From Roseateles oligotrophus (GTDB lineage Bacteria; Pseudomonadota; Gammaproteobacteria; Burkholderiales; Burkholderiaceae_C), in assembly GCF_025717515.1 (NCBI RefSeq), contig NZ_JAJIRN010000002.1, positions 124,001 through 188,000 on the forward strand: 64,000 nucleotides of DNA. Reading direction: 5' to 3'. Of this stretch, positions 18,332 through 28,800 are shown one piece after another. The first letter of the stretch is position 1; every line of letters starts with the position of its first letter. Both the position numbers and the translations under genes were made by a program. Under the pieces are notes generated by a model that was not told the origin of the DNA, ran no database searches, and saw nothing but the letters and a program-made list of their open reading frames with translations.

Positions 18332-19729
18332 ATGAGCATTCAGCGCTTCCAACGTCAGGCCTTGCGGATTTTTTTGAGTCTTCTTTGCAGCTTCACGCTT
18401 GGCACGCTGGCTGCCTGTGGAACCGCTTTGTCGCCGCCAGATTTAGCAGTTAGCAATGCCGCAGCCACTGACTCCATCAGCAGCGTCGACATCGCACCCG
18501 GCTGGGCCAGCAACTCGGTCAATGCGGTGGTGTTTCGCAAAAACTCGCTGGTCAGCCATGGCGACACGCAATTCATCGCCTTCTATGACCCGCAGCGCCG
18601 GGTGGTGCTGGGCAAGCGCCAACTCGGCAGCAGCGCCTGGCAATTGCAGGTCACGCCCTACAGCGGCAACGTCGACGACGCGCACAACAGCATCAGCATC
18701 ATGGTGGACGGCGCCGGCTTCCTGCACATGGCCTGGGACCACCACAACCATGTACTGCGCTACGCCCGCAGCCTCAGCCACGGCTCACTGGATCTGAGCG
18801 AAAAAATGCCCATGCTGGGCCGCGATGAAGCGGCCGTCAGCTACCCCGAGTTCTTCCGACTGCCCGGTGGCGACTTGCTGTTTTTCTATCGCAATGGCGG
18901 CTCGGGTCGCGGTGATCTGGTGCTGAATCGCTATGACGTCGGCAGCCAACAATGGCGCCGCCTGCACACCCGTTTGATTGACGGCGAGGGCCGGCGCAAC
19001 GCCTATTGGCAGGCCTTTGTGGACCACCTGGGCAGCGTGCATCTGTCCTGGGTCTGGCGCGACTCTCCCGATGTCGCCAGCAATCAGGATATGGCCTATG
19101 CGCGCTCACATGACGGCGGCCTGAGCTGGGAGACGAGCAGCGGCGCGCCCTATGCCTTGCCAATCAGCGCCCGCACGGCCGAAGTGGCCTGGCAGATCCC
19201 GCCGGGCAGCGAGCTGATCAACCAGACCTCGATGTCGGCTGACAGCGCCGGGCGGCCCTATATCGCCAGCTATTGGCGCGCGCCCGGCAGCGCTGTGCCG
19301 CAGTACCAGTTGCTTTATTTCACCGGCAAGGCCTGGGCGCGCCTGCCACTGGACTTCCGCCGCAGCGCGTTCAGCTTGAGCGGCCAGGGCACCAAGGCGA
19401 TCCCGATCTCGCGTCCCCAGCTGATGGTGGACTTGCACGCCGGGCCGGCCGACGCGCAAAAGGCGCTGCTGATTTTTCGGGATCAGGAGCGCGGCAGCAA
19501 GGTGTCGGCCGTGGTGATCACCGACGTGAAGCGCGGGCGATGGCATTTGCGCGATCTGAGCGAGCAATCGGTCGGCGCCTGGGAGCCCAGCTTTGACAGC
19601 GAGCTGTGGCGGCGCGCGAGCGTGCTGCATCTGTTCGTGCAAGACGTGCAGCAGCTCGACGGCGAGGGCCGGGGCGACGGGGCGCCCAGCATGGTGCAGG
19701 TGCTGCAGTGGCAGCCGCTTACGCAATGA
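18332..19729 (+). CDS. BNR-type beta-propeller lipoprotein (GH145/PL25/PL42-like fold)
   Basis: A 465-residue protein with a lipoprotein leader ending in LAAC (about residue 30). I start it at the ATG at 18332 because this places the leader correctly; the frame stays open far upstream without a leader. The mature part resembles the BNR_4 seven-bladed propeller family (FIAFYDPQRRVVLGKR, AHNSISIMVDGAGFLHMAWDHHNH, then SYPEFFRL). Relatives include GH145 alpha-rhamnosidases and PL25, PL27 and PL42 lyases acting on rhamnose-uronate linkages. No GH78 or GH106 rhamnosidase is present here, so it may cut terminal rhamnose. Function unproven. First gene of the second enzyme operon. Confidence 0.75.
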   Translation: MSIQRFQRQALRIFLSLLCSFTLGTLAACGTALSPPDLAVSNAAATDSISSVDIAPGWASNSVNAVVFRKNSLVSHGDTQFIAFYDPQRRVVLGKRQLGSSAWQLQVTPYSGNVDDAHNSISIMVDGAGFLHMAWDHHNHVLRYARSLSHGSLDLSEKMPMLGRDEAAVSYPEFFRLPGGDLLFFYRNGGSGRGDLVLNRYDVGSQQWRRLHTRLIDGEGRRNAYWQAFVDHLGSVHLSWVWRDSPDVASNQDMAYARSHDGGLSWETSSGAPYALPISARTAEVAWQIPPGSELINQTSMSADSAGRPYIASYWRAPGSAVPQYQLLYFTGKAWARLPLDFRRSAFSLSGQGTKAIPISRPQLMVDLHAGPADAQKALLIFRDQERGSKVSAVVITDVKRGRWHLRDLSEQSVGAWEPSFDSELWRRASVLHLFVQDVQQLDGEGRGDGAPSMVQVLQWQPLTQ

Positions 19730-19747
19730 CAATCAGGAAACTAGACG

Positions 19748-20902
19748 ATGTTGAGACGACAGTGTTTGCAGCTGGGTTTGGTCGGCATGGCCGGCGCCAC
19801 GACGGGCTGCCAAAGCCCGGCGACAAGGACAGGCCCGGCGGCGACCAGCCAAGCCCAGGTGCTGGCCGCGCTGCATTTAGCCAATCGCTATTGGCAGCGC
19901 AGCCAAGCGGCCGAGCAATGGGCTTTTTGGGATGTGGCGGCCTACCATAGCGGCAACATCGAGGCCTATCGCTTGACCGGCGACGAGGCCTACCGCAGCT
20001 ATTCCACCGCTTGGGCCGAACACAACCAATGGCGCGGCGCCGCCTCCAAGCACAAGCCCGACTGGAAGTACAGCTACGGCGAGACGGCGGACTATGTGTT
20101 GTTTGGCGACTGGCAGATTTGCTTTCAGACCTATCTGGACCTGCACCATCTCGACGGCGCCCGCGACCCACGCAAAATCGCCCGCACCCTGGAAGTCATG
20201 GACTATCAGATGTCCACCGCCAACGTTGATTATTGGTGGTGGGCCGACGGGCTTTTTATGGTCATGCCGGTGCTGACCAAGCTCTACAAGCTGACAGGCC
20301 AAGTGCGCTATCTGGACAAGCTGCAGGCCTACTTTGCCTTTGCCGACCAGCTGATGTTTGACGCCGAAGCCGGCCTTTACTACCGCGACGCCAAGTACGT
20401 CTACCCCCGCCACAAAAGCGCCCATGGCTTGAAAGATTTCTGGTCGCGCGGCAATGGCTGGGTGTTTGCCGGCCTGGCCAAGGTGCTGGCCGACCTTCCC
20501 GCCGACCATGCCAGCCGGCCCTTGTTTGTGCAGCGCTTCCAGACCATGGCGCGATCGCTGCGATCCGCCCAGCAGACTGAAGGTTATTGGACCCGAAGCC
20601 TGCTTGACCCCGCCCATGCGCCGGGGCGCGAAAGCAGCGGCACGGCCTTCTTCACTTATGGATTTTTGTGGGGCATCACCCACGGATATCTTGACCGCGC
20701 GACCTATGCGCCGGTGGCAACCCAGGGCTGGCGCTTCTTGAGCGAGATCGCGCTGCAGCCCAGCGGCCGGTTCGGCTATGTGCAGCCCATTGGTGAGAGG
20801 GCCATTGCGGGCCAAGTGGTTGGCCAGACCTCGACGGCGGGCTTCGGTGTCGGTGCTTTTTTGCTGGCGGCGGCCGAGATGCACCGCTTCCTGAAAGCTT
20901 GA
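19748..20902 (+). CDS. GH105 unsaturated rhamnogalacturonyl hydrolase, lipoprotein
   Basis: Removes the 4,5-unsaturated galacturonyl residue that RG lyases leave on oligomers, releasing rhamnose-ended products. It has 384 residues and an alpha6/alpha6 barrel. The catalytic Asp lies in WWWADGLFM (about 160-168), and SRGNGWVFAGLAKVL (about 235) is the other family signature. The N-terminus is a lipoprotein leader ending in TTGC (about residue 21), so this YteR-type enzyme would be periplasmic, whereas the Bacillus homologue is cytoplasmic. It sits 18 bp after the BNR gene and 10 bp before GH35. Confidence 0.92.
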   Translation: MLRRQCLQLGLVGMAGATTGCQSPATRTGPAATSQAQVLAALHLANRYWQRSQAAEQWAFWDVAAYHSGNIEAYRLTGDEAYRSYSTAWAEHNQWRGAASKHKPDWKYSYGETADYVLFGDWQICFQTYLDLHHLDGARDPRKIARTLEVMDYQMSTANVDYWWWADGLFMVMPVLTKLYKLTGQVRYLDKLQAYFAFADQLMFDAEAGLYYRDAKYVYPRHKSAHGLKDFWSRGNGWVFAGLAKVLADLPADHASRPLFVQRFQTMARSLRSAQQTEGYWTRSLLDPAHAPGRESSGTAFFTYGFLWGITHGYLDRATYAPVATQGWRFLSEIALQPSGRFGYVQPIGERAIAGQVVGQTSTAGFGVGAFLLAAAEMHRFLKA

Positions 20903-20912
20903 GTTCACACCC

Positions 20913-23297
20913 ATGACGCACCACTCCCCTCCCCGACGACACCTGCTGCAAGGCGCCCTGGCGGCGCTGGGTGGCGGTCTCTTTGTGCCGGCCACCGGGG
21001 CCCGGCCGCCGCCTGCTCGCTTCGTCATTGGTGGCGAGGACTTTTTGCTCGACGGTCGGCCGCTGCAGATCCGCTGCGGCGAAATTCATTTCGCCCGTGT
21101 GCCGCGCGCCTACTGGTTGCACCGCCTGCAACTGATCAAGGCGATGGGCCTCAACACGGTCTGCGCCTATTTATTCTGGAATTACCACGAGTGGCGCGAA
21201 GGTCAGTTCGATTGGAGCGGCCAGCGTGATGCCGCTGAGTTTTGCCGTTTGGCCCGGTCGCTGGGCTTGTGGGTGATCTTGCGGCCCGGCCCCTACGCCT
21301 GCGCCGAATGGGAGATGGGCGGCCTGCCCTGGTGGCTGCTGAAACACGAGGGCGACAGCTATCTGCGCACCCGCGATCCAGCCTTCATGATGCCGGCGCG
21401 GCGCTGGCTGCAGGAGGTCGGGCGCGAACTTGGCGACCTGCAGATCACGCAGGGCGGCCCCATCCTGATGGTGCAGGTGGAGAACGAATACGGCTTCTTT
21501 GGCCAGGATCTGGACTATCTGCGCTTGTTGCGCCTGATCCTGCTGGAGGCCAAATTCGACGTACCGCTGTTTCAGTGCAACCCGACCCATGCGGTCGTCA
21601 AATCACATGTGCCGGAGCTGTTTCAGGTGGCCAACTTCGGCAGCGACCCGGTGGCCGGCTTCAAGGCGCTGGCTTCGGTGCAGAGTGGGCCACTGATGTG
21701 CGGCGAGTACTACTCGGGTTGGTTTGACACCTGGGGCACGCCGCACCGGCGGGGCTCGGCTGACAAGGCCGTCGCCGATATTCAAACCATGCTCAAGGCC
21801 AATGCTTCGTTCAGCCTTTACATGGCGCATGGCGGCACCAGCTTTGGCCTGTGGGGCGGCTGTGACCGGCCGTTTCGGCCCGACACCAGCAGCTACGACT
21901 ACGACGCCCCGATCAGCGAGGCCGGCTGGATCGGCGAGAAATTCGAGGCCTACCGCGCCGCCATCCGGCCGTTCTTGGCATTAGGCGAGGTGCTGCCGCA
22001 GCCACCGGCGCCCAAACCCGTCATCGCCATCGCGCCCTTCACCCTGAATGAAGTGGCCGGCTTGTTTGACAACCTGCCAGCGCGCATCATCAAGACCGAG
22101 TCGCCTCGGCCGCTGGAGCATGAGGACATCAGCCGAGGCCTGGTGGTCTACCGCCTGAATTTGCCGGCAGGGCCGGCCGGCATGCTGGAGGCGGCCAAAG
22201 TGCGCGACCTCGCCTGGGTGACTTTGGATGGGCAAATGGTCGGCACCATGGATACGCGCTCGCGCCAATTCAAGGTGGCGCTGCCGGCACGCAGCCAAGC
22301 CGTCAGCTTGGAAATATTGCTCTACACGATTGCGCGGGTGAACTTTGGCATTGAGGTGCATGACCGCAAGGGCCTGCACGGCCCCGTCACTTTCAAAGCG
22401 CCGGGGCAGGCTCCTCTAGCGCTGGAAAATTGGGAGATCCAGGCGCTTGATTTTGACGCCGACGCCACGCTGCCGCCGTTGAATTGGCAGCCGCAAAGCA
22501 AGGGCCGGGCGCAGAGCCCGGCCTTCTGGCGCGGTCATTTCAAGGTCGAGCGCAGTGGCGACAGCTTTCTGGACCTTTCGAACTGGGGCCAAGGCCTGGT
22601 CTGGGTGAATGGCCACTGCCTGGGCCGCTTCTGGAGCATAGGGCCGACCCAGACCATGTACTTGCCGGGGCCTTGGATGCGCACGGGCCGCAACGAGGTG
22701 GTGGTGCTGGACCTCACTGGGCCTGACGTTCCGCAGCTGGCGGGCCTGAGCACCCCCATCCTGGACCGGCTGCGGCCCGAGCGCGACCTGCCGCGCCCCG
22801 CTCGCACCGGCCGCGCGCAACTCGACGGCGTGCGGCCGCTGCATCAAGGCGAGTTCGCAGCCGGCGCAGGCCGCCAGGACATCGTCTTTGCCCGCCCGGT
22901 CAGCGGGCGGCAATTTTGCCTGGAAGCGCTGAGCGCCTTCGACGGCAAGCCATTTGCGGCGGTTGGGGAGCTCGCCTTGTTGGACTCGCAAGGACGGGTG
23001 CTGAACCAGTCGAATTGGACGATTGCCTTCGTCAGCAGTGAAGAGCTGGAAAAGGAAGATGGCTCGGTGCTGAACGCGATCAATGGGCAGGCCAGCGACC
23101 ATTGGCACAGCGCTTATGGCGGCAACGGTGATGAGGCGGCAGCGGCTGCCTACCCACACCGTCTGATCATTGATTTAGGCCGCGACGAATTGGTGGCCGG
23201 CCTGCGCTACACGCCACGCCAAGGCGCCGACGGCGTGACCGGCCGCATTCAGCGATACCGCCTCTACTGCGGCCAAGCCTTGGCCAGCAGTGACTGA
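20913..23297 (+). CDS. GH35 beta-galactosidase, exported
   Basis: Removes beta-linked galactose, here probably from RG-I galactan side chains. The 794 residues start with an Arg-Arg leader (PRRHLLQG, hydrophobic to about 30). The TIM barrel begins at about 34; acid/base Glu is in VQVENEYG (about 191) and the nucleophile in CGEYYSGW (about 265). The beta-sandwich domains that follow are typical, with a galactose-binding-like module near 520-590. The last 150 residues (F5/8-type pattern: HWHSAYGGNGDEA, then LRYTPRQ) look like an extra discoidin/CBM32-type domain. Confidence 0.93.
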   Translation: MTHHSPPRRHLLQGALAALGGGLFVPATGARPPPARFVIGGEDFLLDGRPLQIRCGEIHFARVPRAYWLHRLQLIKAMGLNTVCAYLFWNYHEWREGQFDWSGQRDAAEFCRLARSLGLWVILRPGPYACAEWEMGGLPWWLLKHEGDSYLRTRDPAFMMPARRWLQEVGRELGDLQITQGGPILMVQVENEYGFFGQDLDYLRLLRLILLEAKFDVPLFQCNPTHAVVKSHVPELFQVANFGSDPVAGFKALASVQSGPLMCGEYYSGWFDTWGTPHRRGSADKAVADIQTMLKANASFSLYMAHGGTSFGLWGGCDRPFRPDTSSYDYDAPISEAGWIGEKFEAYRAAIRPFLALGEVLPQPPAPKPVIAIAPFTLNEVAGLFDNLPARIIKTESPRPLEHEDISRGLVVYRLNLPAGPAGMLEAAKVRDLAWVTLDGQMVGTMDTRSRQFKVALPARSQAVSLEILLYTIARVNFGIEVHDRKGLHGPVTFKAPGQAPLALENWEIQALDFDADATLPPLNWQPQSKGRAQSPAFWRGHFKVERSGDSFLDLSNWGQGLVWVNGHCLGRFWSIGPTQTMYLPGPWMRTGRNEVVVLDLTGPDVPQLAGLSTPILDRLRPERDLPRPARTGRAQLDGVRPLHQGEFAAGAGRQDIVFARPVSGRQFCLEALSAFDGKPFAAVGELALLDSQGRVLNQSNWTIAFVSSEELEKEDGSVLNAINGQASDHWHSAYGGNGDEAAAAAYPHRLIIDLGRDELVAGLRYTPRQGADGVTGRIQRYRLYCGQALASSD

Positions 23298-23322
23298 ACA
23301 GTCGAACAATCAAGGTGACGAT

Positions 23323-24564
23323 ATGCACAGACGGAACTTTCTAGGCACGCTGGCAGCCAGCTCAGCGGCGGTCGGGTTGCCCGCCCGGAGCGCGGCTGAG
23401 CCCAACAGCGACCGGGCCTTCATGGCCGGTTTGCTGCAAAAGATGGCCGAGCCGGTGTTGAGCCTGATGGCCAGGGGTGAGCTGCAAAAGCAGTTCGCGC
23501 TCGAACTCAGCCCCACCTGGCGTGACCGCGGAGGCCGGGTGGCCTATATGGAATGCTTCGCACGCTTGATGGCCGGCGCAGCGCCTTGGCTGGGCCTGCC
23601 CGATAGCGACAGCGCCGAAGGCCTGGTGCGCCGGCGCCTGCAGCAAATGGCGCTGCAAAGCTTTGTTCACTCGGTCGACCCGCAAAGCCCCGACTACCTG
23701 CAGTGGCGCGGCAAGGGTCAGGCCTTGGTTGATTCGGCCTATTTCACCAGCGCCCTGATGCGCGCACCTAAAGCGTTATGGGAACCGCTGGAAGCCACCA
23801 CAAAACAGCGCATCGTTCACGAGATCAAGGGCCTGCGGCGGGTCGACCCGCCCTACACCAACTGGCTCTTGTTTGCCGCCATCAACGAAGCTTGGCTGCT
23901 GTCGGTGGGCGAAGAGAGTGACCCCTTGCGCATGAATGTGGCGATCCGCAAGATCAACGAATGGTATGTGGGCGACGGTTGGATCAAAGACGGCGAGAGC
24001 TTTCATTTCGACTACTACGGCGCCTTCGTCATGCATCCGATGTTGTTTGAGGTGCTGGAGGTGTTGGTCAAGTTCAAAGGGCCGTTCTGGAACGCCAAGA
24101 CCGCCGATCTGCTGGCGCAGTCACTCAAGCGCATGCAGCGCTATGCCGAGCACCTGGAGCGCTTCATCTCGCCGCAGGGCAGCTTCCCGCCGATAGGCCG
24201 CTCGCTCACCTACCGCACCGCCGCCTTCCAGCCCCTGGCGCTGCTGGCCTGGCGCAAGCAACTGCCGGCCAGCCTGCCCGAGGGCCAAGTGCGCGCCGCT
24301 ATGCACGCCGTGCACCAGGCGATCTGGAGCGCGCCCGGCAATTTCGGCCCCGAGGGCTTCTTGACGATTGGCTTTGTCGGCCATCAGCCCAGCCTGGGTG
24401 ATTGGTACTCCAACAACGGCAGCATGTATATCGCTGCAGCCAGCATGCTGAGCCTGGGCCTGCCCGAGAACGACAGCTACTGGACCAGCCCGGCGCTGGA
24501 CTGGACGCAAAAGAAAGCGTTCTCCGGCGCCCCTTTCCCTAAAGACTATCCGGTCACTTATTGA
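23323..24564 (+). CDS. DUF2264 protein, exported
   Basis: A 413-residue protein with a leader of Tat-like form (RRNFLG near residue 3, hydrophobic to about 25). The body matches DUF2264: YMECFARLMAGAAPWL, then NWLLFAAINEAWLL and DGESFHFDYYGAFVMHP, the pattern of an alpha/alpha-barrel with acidic active-site residues. I recall DUF2264 members being classed as GH154 beta-glucuronidases, but I cannot verify this here. Start at the ATG at 23323 is backed by AAGGTG (23312-23317). It follows GH35 by 25 bp and overlaps the DUF4861 gene by one base. Confidence 0.8.
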   Translation: MHRRNFLGTLAASSAAVGLPARSAAEPNSDRAFMAGLLQKMAEPVLSLMARGELQKQFALELSPTWRDRGGRVAYMECFARLMAGAAPWLGLPDSDSAEGLVRRRLQQMALQSFVHSVDPQSPDYLQWRGKGQALVDSAYFTSALMRAPKALWEPLEATTKQRIVHEIKGLRRVDPPYTNWLLFAAINEAWLLSVGEESDPLRMNVAIRKINEWYVGDGWIKDGESFHFDYYGAFVMHPMLFEVLEVLVKFKGPFWNAKTADLLAQSLKRMQRYAEHLERFISPQGSFPPIGRSLTYRTAAFQPLALLAWRKQLPASLPEGQVRAAMHAVHQAIWSAPGNFGPEGFLTIGFVGHQPSLGDWYSNNGSMYIAAASMLSLGLPENDSYWTSPALDWTQKKAFSGAPFPKDYPVTY

Positions 24565-25793
24565 TGGCACCCGGACTGAACCGCCGCAGCTTGCTGGTCG
24601 CCGCGCTGGCGGCGGTCACCTGCAGTCAAGCCCACGCCAGCGAGCGCTTGGTGCTGAGCGCCCAGCATCCACTGGACATCGCCCGCCCGGCCGAGACTTT
24701 GGCCATTGCCTGGAGCGAGGTCGCTCGGGCGCTGCCGGGCGCCCTGCTGCAGCAGCTGATCGTGCGCAATGCGGCCGGCCAATCGCTGCCCTACCAGGTC
24801 ACCAATCTCGACCCGCTGGCACGCGATCCGCAGGGCCTGGGCCTAGCCTATGGCGAGCTGCTGTTCCAGCATGACTTTGCCGCCGGCGAACAATCGGCCC
24901 GCTTCACGGTCGAGAAATCGGCCTCGGTCAGCCCGCCCTTCGAGACCAAAGTCTTCGCCCGTTTTGTACCCGAGCGCCTGGATGACTTCGCCTGGGAGAA
25001 CGACAAGATCGCCCACCGCACCTACGGTGCCGCATTGGCAGCGCCAGCGCCGCCCGGCAGCGGCAAGGAGGTGCTGGTCACCAGCGGCATTGATGTCTGG
25101 TTCAAGCGCGTCGCTTACCCCATCATCGACCGCTGGTACAACAAGGGCCACGAGCATTACCACCACGATGAAGGCGAGGGCCTGGACATGTACAGCGTCG
25201 GCCGCAGCTGCGGCGCCGGCGGCACCGGCATCTGGGACGGCAGCAGCCTGCACAGCAGCCGCAACTACACGCGTTGGCGGGTGATCGCCAACGGCCCGAT
25301 CCGTGCCGTTTTCGAACTCGGCTATGAGGCCTGGGACGGCGCTAGCACGCCGGTCAGCGAGACCAAGCGCTTCACCATCGATGCTGGGCGCTATTTTCAT
25401 CAGATCGACAGCACCTTGACTTTCACTGGCGGCCAGCGCCTGAGGTTGGCCGTGGGGCTGAACAAATCCCCCGCCTACAAGGAGCGCAGCCCCAGGATTG
25501 CCACTCAGCAGCTGCCGGCGCAGGGTGGCCTGACGCAGTGGGTCAGCCAGAGCGGCGGTGATTTCGGCACTGCGCTGCTGCTGCCCCTGGCCGATGAAGT
25601 TAGCTATGCGGTAGACGGCGCCAACAGCCTGATCACCACGCCGCTGGTCTCCGGCCAGGTACTGCGTTACTACGTGGGCGCGATCTGGAGCCGCGCCGCA
25701 GAGGTCAAGACCGAAGCCGCCTGGCGCGAGTTTGTGGCCGCCGAAGCGCTGCGCCGACGGGTGCCGGTGCTGGTGACAGTTGTACGTGACTGA
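24564..25793 (+). CDS. DUF4861 protein, exported
   Basis: A 409-residue secreted protein (leader about 1-26, LNRRSLLVAAL). I recognise it as DUF4861, common in pectin and alginate gene clusters but without a defined reaction that I know of. Visible features: an HEHYHHDEGEGLDMY histidine/acid cluster (about 197-211), GRSCGAGGTGIWDG, and YTRWRVIANGPIRAVFEL (about 235). The His/Asp/Glu cluster suggests a metal or catalytic site. The start ATG overlaps the DUF2264 stop (TGATG), so the two are made together. Last gene of this operon. Confidence 0.78.
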   Translation: MAPGLNRRSLLVAALAAVTCSQAHASERLVLSAQHPLDIARPAETLAIAWSEVARALPGALLQQLIVRNAAGQSLPYQVTNLDPLARDPQGLGLAYGELLFQHDFAAGEQSARFTVEKSASVSPPFETKVFARFVPERLDDFAWENDKIAHRTYGAALAAPAPPGSGKEVLVTSGIDVWFKRVAYPIIDRWYNKGHEHYHHDEGEGLDMYSVGRSCGAGGTGIWDGSSLHSSRNYTRWRVIANGPIRAVFELGYEAWDGASTPVSETKRFTIDAGRYFHQIDSTLTFTGGQRLRLAVGLNKSPAYKERSPRIATQQLPAQGGLTQWVSQSGGDFGTALLLPLADEVSYAVDGANSLITTPLVSGQVLRYYVGAIWSRAAEVKTEAAWREFVAAEALRRRVPVLVTVVRD

Positions 25794-25830
25794 CTAAAAA
25801 AAACACCGGCCCCGTTGCCAGGGCCGGTGA
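25794..25830 (-). terminator. Intrinsic terminator of TonB receptor 1
   Basis: A perfect 9-bp stem CACCGGCCC (25804-25812) / GGGCCGGTG (25821-25829) with an 8-base loop. On the minus strand it is followed by eight or more T (the A run at 25796-25803), so it terminates the receptor transcript. There is no T run on the plus side, though the stem may also slow DUF4861 transcripts. Confidence 0.9.
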
Positions 25831-25885
25831 TCAAAAGCTAGGCGATCCCCCAACGGGATCACCCGGACAGACACTCGTCAATCAA

Positions 25886-28800
25886 TCAATATTTGTAGGA
25901 GACGCTGGCAAAGTAGCGCCGACCCGAGAACGCCAGCTCGTTGACGCGGTACAGATCACCGGAGTAGGTGGTCTGCGCTTGGTCGGTGAGGTTCTTGCCT
26001 TCCAGCGAGAAGGTGAAGTTCTTGCTCATCCGGTACTGGATCTTGGCATCCAGATAGCCGGTCTTGTCGGTGAAGTTCGGGTTGCCGCTGACGTCATTGC
26101 CGCCGGTGTAATAGGCATCCCGGTAGTTGTAAGCGATGCGGCCGTTGAACTGGCCTTCGTCATACCAGAGCGCTAGGTTGTAGCTGTTCTTGGACATGCC
26201 TGGATAGGGCAGCACGGTGCCGTCAAGGATGTTGAGCAGCTCGTTGCCGGCCGAATACTCATAGTCCATGCGGGTGTAGTTGACGTCGCCGCCAAAACCG
26301 CCCAGCCAGCCCGGCAAGAAGGTGAAGGCGGTGCGCGCCGTCAGCTCCAGGCCGCGTGTGGTGGCGCCACGGCCGTTGACGGGCTGGGTGACGTCAAACA
26401 GCTTGCCGTTGCCGAACAGATCAACATTCTCACGCTTCACATTGTTGCGAACATAGGTGTCGATGTCGTTCTGGAACAGCGCCAGGCTCAGCTGGCTATC
26501 GCGGCCTGGATAGTATTCAAGGCTGAAGTCGGTCTTGGTGGCGCGGTAGGGTTCCAGATCGGGATTGCCGGCCGTGCAGTCATCGGCCGAGCCATCGCCG
26601 TTGAACTGCGGCGAGTTGCTGCCCTCGGTGCAAGTGGCGTTCGGTGCCAATAGATTGATCGCCGGGCGCGCCATCACCTTGGCCAGACCGACCCGGGCCA
26701 CCAGCTTGTTGGGCATCAACCAAGTGGCGGCATTGAAGCTGGGCAGGAAGTCCGAGTATTTGTTGTCGACGCTGACGATGCTGTTGCTGACCACAAAGTC
26801 GGAATAGCCCGCCGCATTGCTCGCGGCGCGGCGCACGCGGTAGCTGTAAGAGCCGGTCGAGGTGTCGTGCGTCTCGGTGTAGCGGCCACCGAAGTTGCCT
26901 GAGATTTCGCTGCCGAACAGCTCGGCGTCAAAGTCCATGCGCAAATACGCGGACTTGATCTTTTCTTCGACCTTGAAGGCCGGCAGCTGCGGGTACAGCA
27001 GGCCGTCGCTGCCCTTGGCCTCGCGCACATTGCCATGGTTGAAGTTGGAGGTGTCAAAAAACACCTTGGCATCTTTGTAGCTCGGCGCCATCCAGCTGGA
27101 CGGCAGACCGCTGACGCCGCTGTAGCCGTCGAAAAATTTGCCCGGCGAGCGTTCGCGCACCGTTTGCACCAACGCCGCCATGCCAGCGGCGTCGATATAG
27201 CGGGTCGAGAAATTGGAGTTGATGAAACCCTGCGCATCGGGCGCGCGCTGCGCGGTGCCGGTGAAGAAGGGGTCGTACACCAGGGTCTGGTTGATATTGG
27301 CGCCCAGCACCGCTACGTCATCGGCGGACGAGCCCAGATTGGCACCATTGCTGGCCAAATAGCCGCCGCCGTTGTACTGCTCGGACGAAGCGTCACGGGC
27401 TTGCACGCCGACCCAGAGCTTGCTGAAGATGCCCTTGTCCAGGTCGTATTTCAGATCCAGTTTGGCCTGCTTTTCCTTGTTGTCGGTCTCGGACGGCCGG
27501 TACTGCAGCTGCGCCTGCACATAAGAGCTGGCGCTCTCGGGGTCGGAGCCGGCAGGGAAAGTGAAGCTCGGCAGGCGCTGTGAGTCCAGCGAAACCTTCA
27601 GGCCCGGCGCATTCTGCGTCAGGATCACCGAATTGCTTTCGCTGGAATACTTGGAGCTGGAGTCGACCAACATGCCGTCGATGCTCAGGCCCTGGCCTTT
27701 GTAGTTGAAGCCAGCCGTCGCGTACTTGGACTTGATGTCAAGCTCGAAGTCGCGCGCAGCGGTGCTGAAGGCGCCCTGGCCGCCAGCGCCGGCCACAAAG
27801 TTGCAGCCGCCGACCACATATTCGTCCACATGGTGCTTGTTGACCACCATGCCGGCCGGCGTGGTGTTGGCGCCGATGGCGGTACAAGTCCCGGCCCTGC
27901 TGGGCACGCCGGTCGCCATGTTGTAGACCGGCGCCGTACCGGGGGTCGACAAACGGGTGGTGGCAATCAGGTCGGTGCCGTAGTTGCGGTCATTCAGCCG
28001 CTGCGCCTGGGTGTTGGCCTGGTAGCTGGAGTAGACATTCAAGGCGTCGTTGATCTTGAACTGGGCCGTCAGCTCGGCCGAGCTGCGCTTATGGTCGCGC
28101 GTCCAGATGCCGTAGCGGGAGATGCGCGGCGCGTAGTCAAACCACTGGCGGTTGCAATCGGTAATCTGGTTGGCGCTCAGGCCAGCCGCCGCCGTGCAGC
28201 CCGTCCTCGCATTCACCGCGGCCACTGCGGGGTCCATGCTGGTGAGGGTCTTGTCGGCCGCGAAATCCCAGTCGCGCAGCAGATTCCAGGAGGTGTTGCG
28301 GGCGTAATCGTTGCGGGTCAGCACATTGTCATAAACAAAGTTGCCCATCAGGCCGAGGCGGCCGTCGAAGAACTTGTCGGCCAGAAGCAGGCTGGCGCGT
28401 GGCTGCACACCGCCACGGCTGGACGCCGATTCACCGGAGATGGTGGTGGCGATGGTGCGTTCTTTGAAGTCAAAAGGCTTGCGGGTGGTGATCTGAACCG
28501 TGCCGCCAATGCCGCCTTCGGTCAGGTCGGCGGTCGAGCCCTTGACCACGTCGATAGACGCGATCAGCTCGGACGCCAGCTCACGCAGCTCGGCGCCACG
28601 GCCGCCACCGCCGCCGGTGCCCAGCACCGAAGCGCCGTTGATTTCGATTCGGTTCAGGTCGGGCTCAACGCCGCGGATCGAGACCTGACTGCCTTCGCCA
28701 AACTCCCGCGACAACTGCACGCCGGTGATGCGCGACAGCGCCTCGCCGACATTCTTGTCGGGGAACTGACCAATGTCCTCGGCCACGATGGAGTCGGTGA

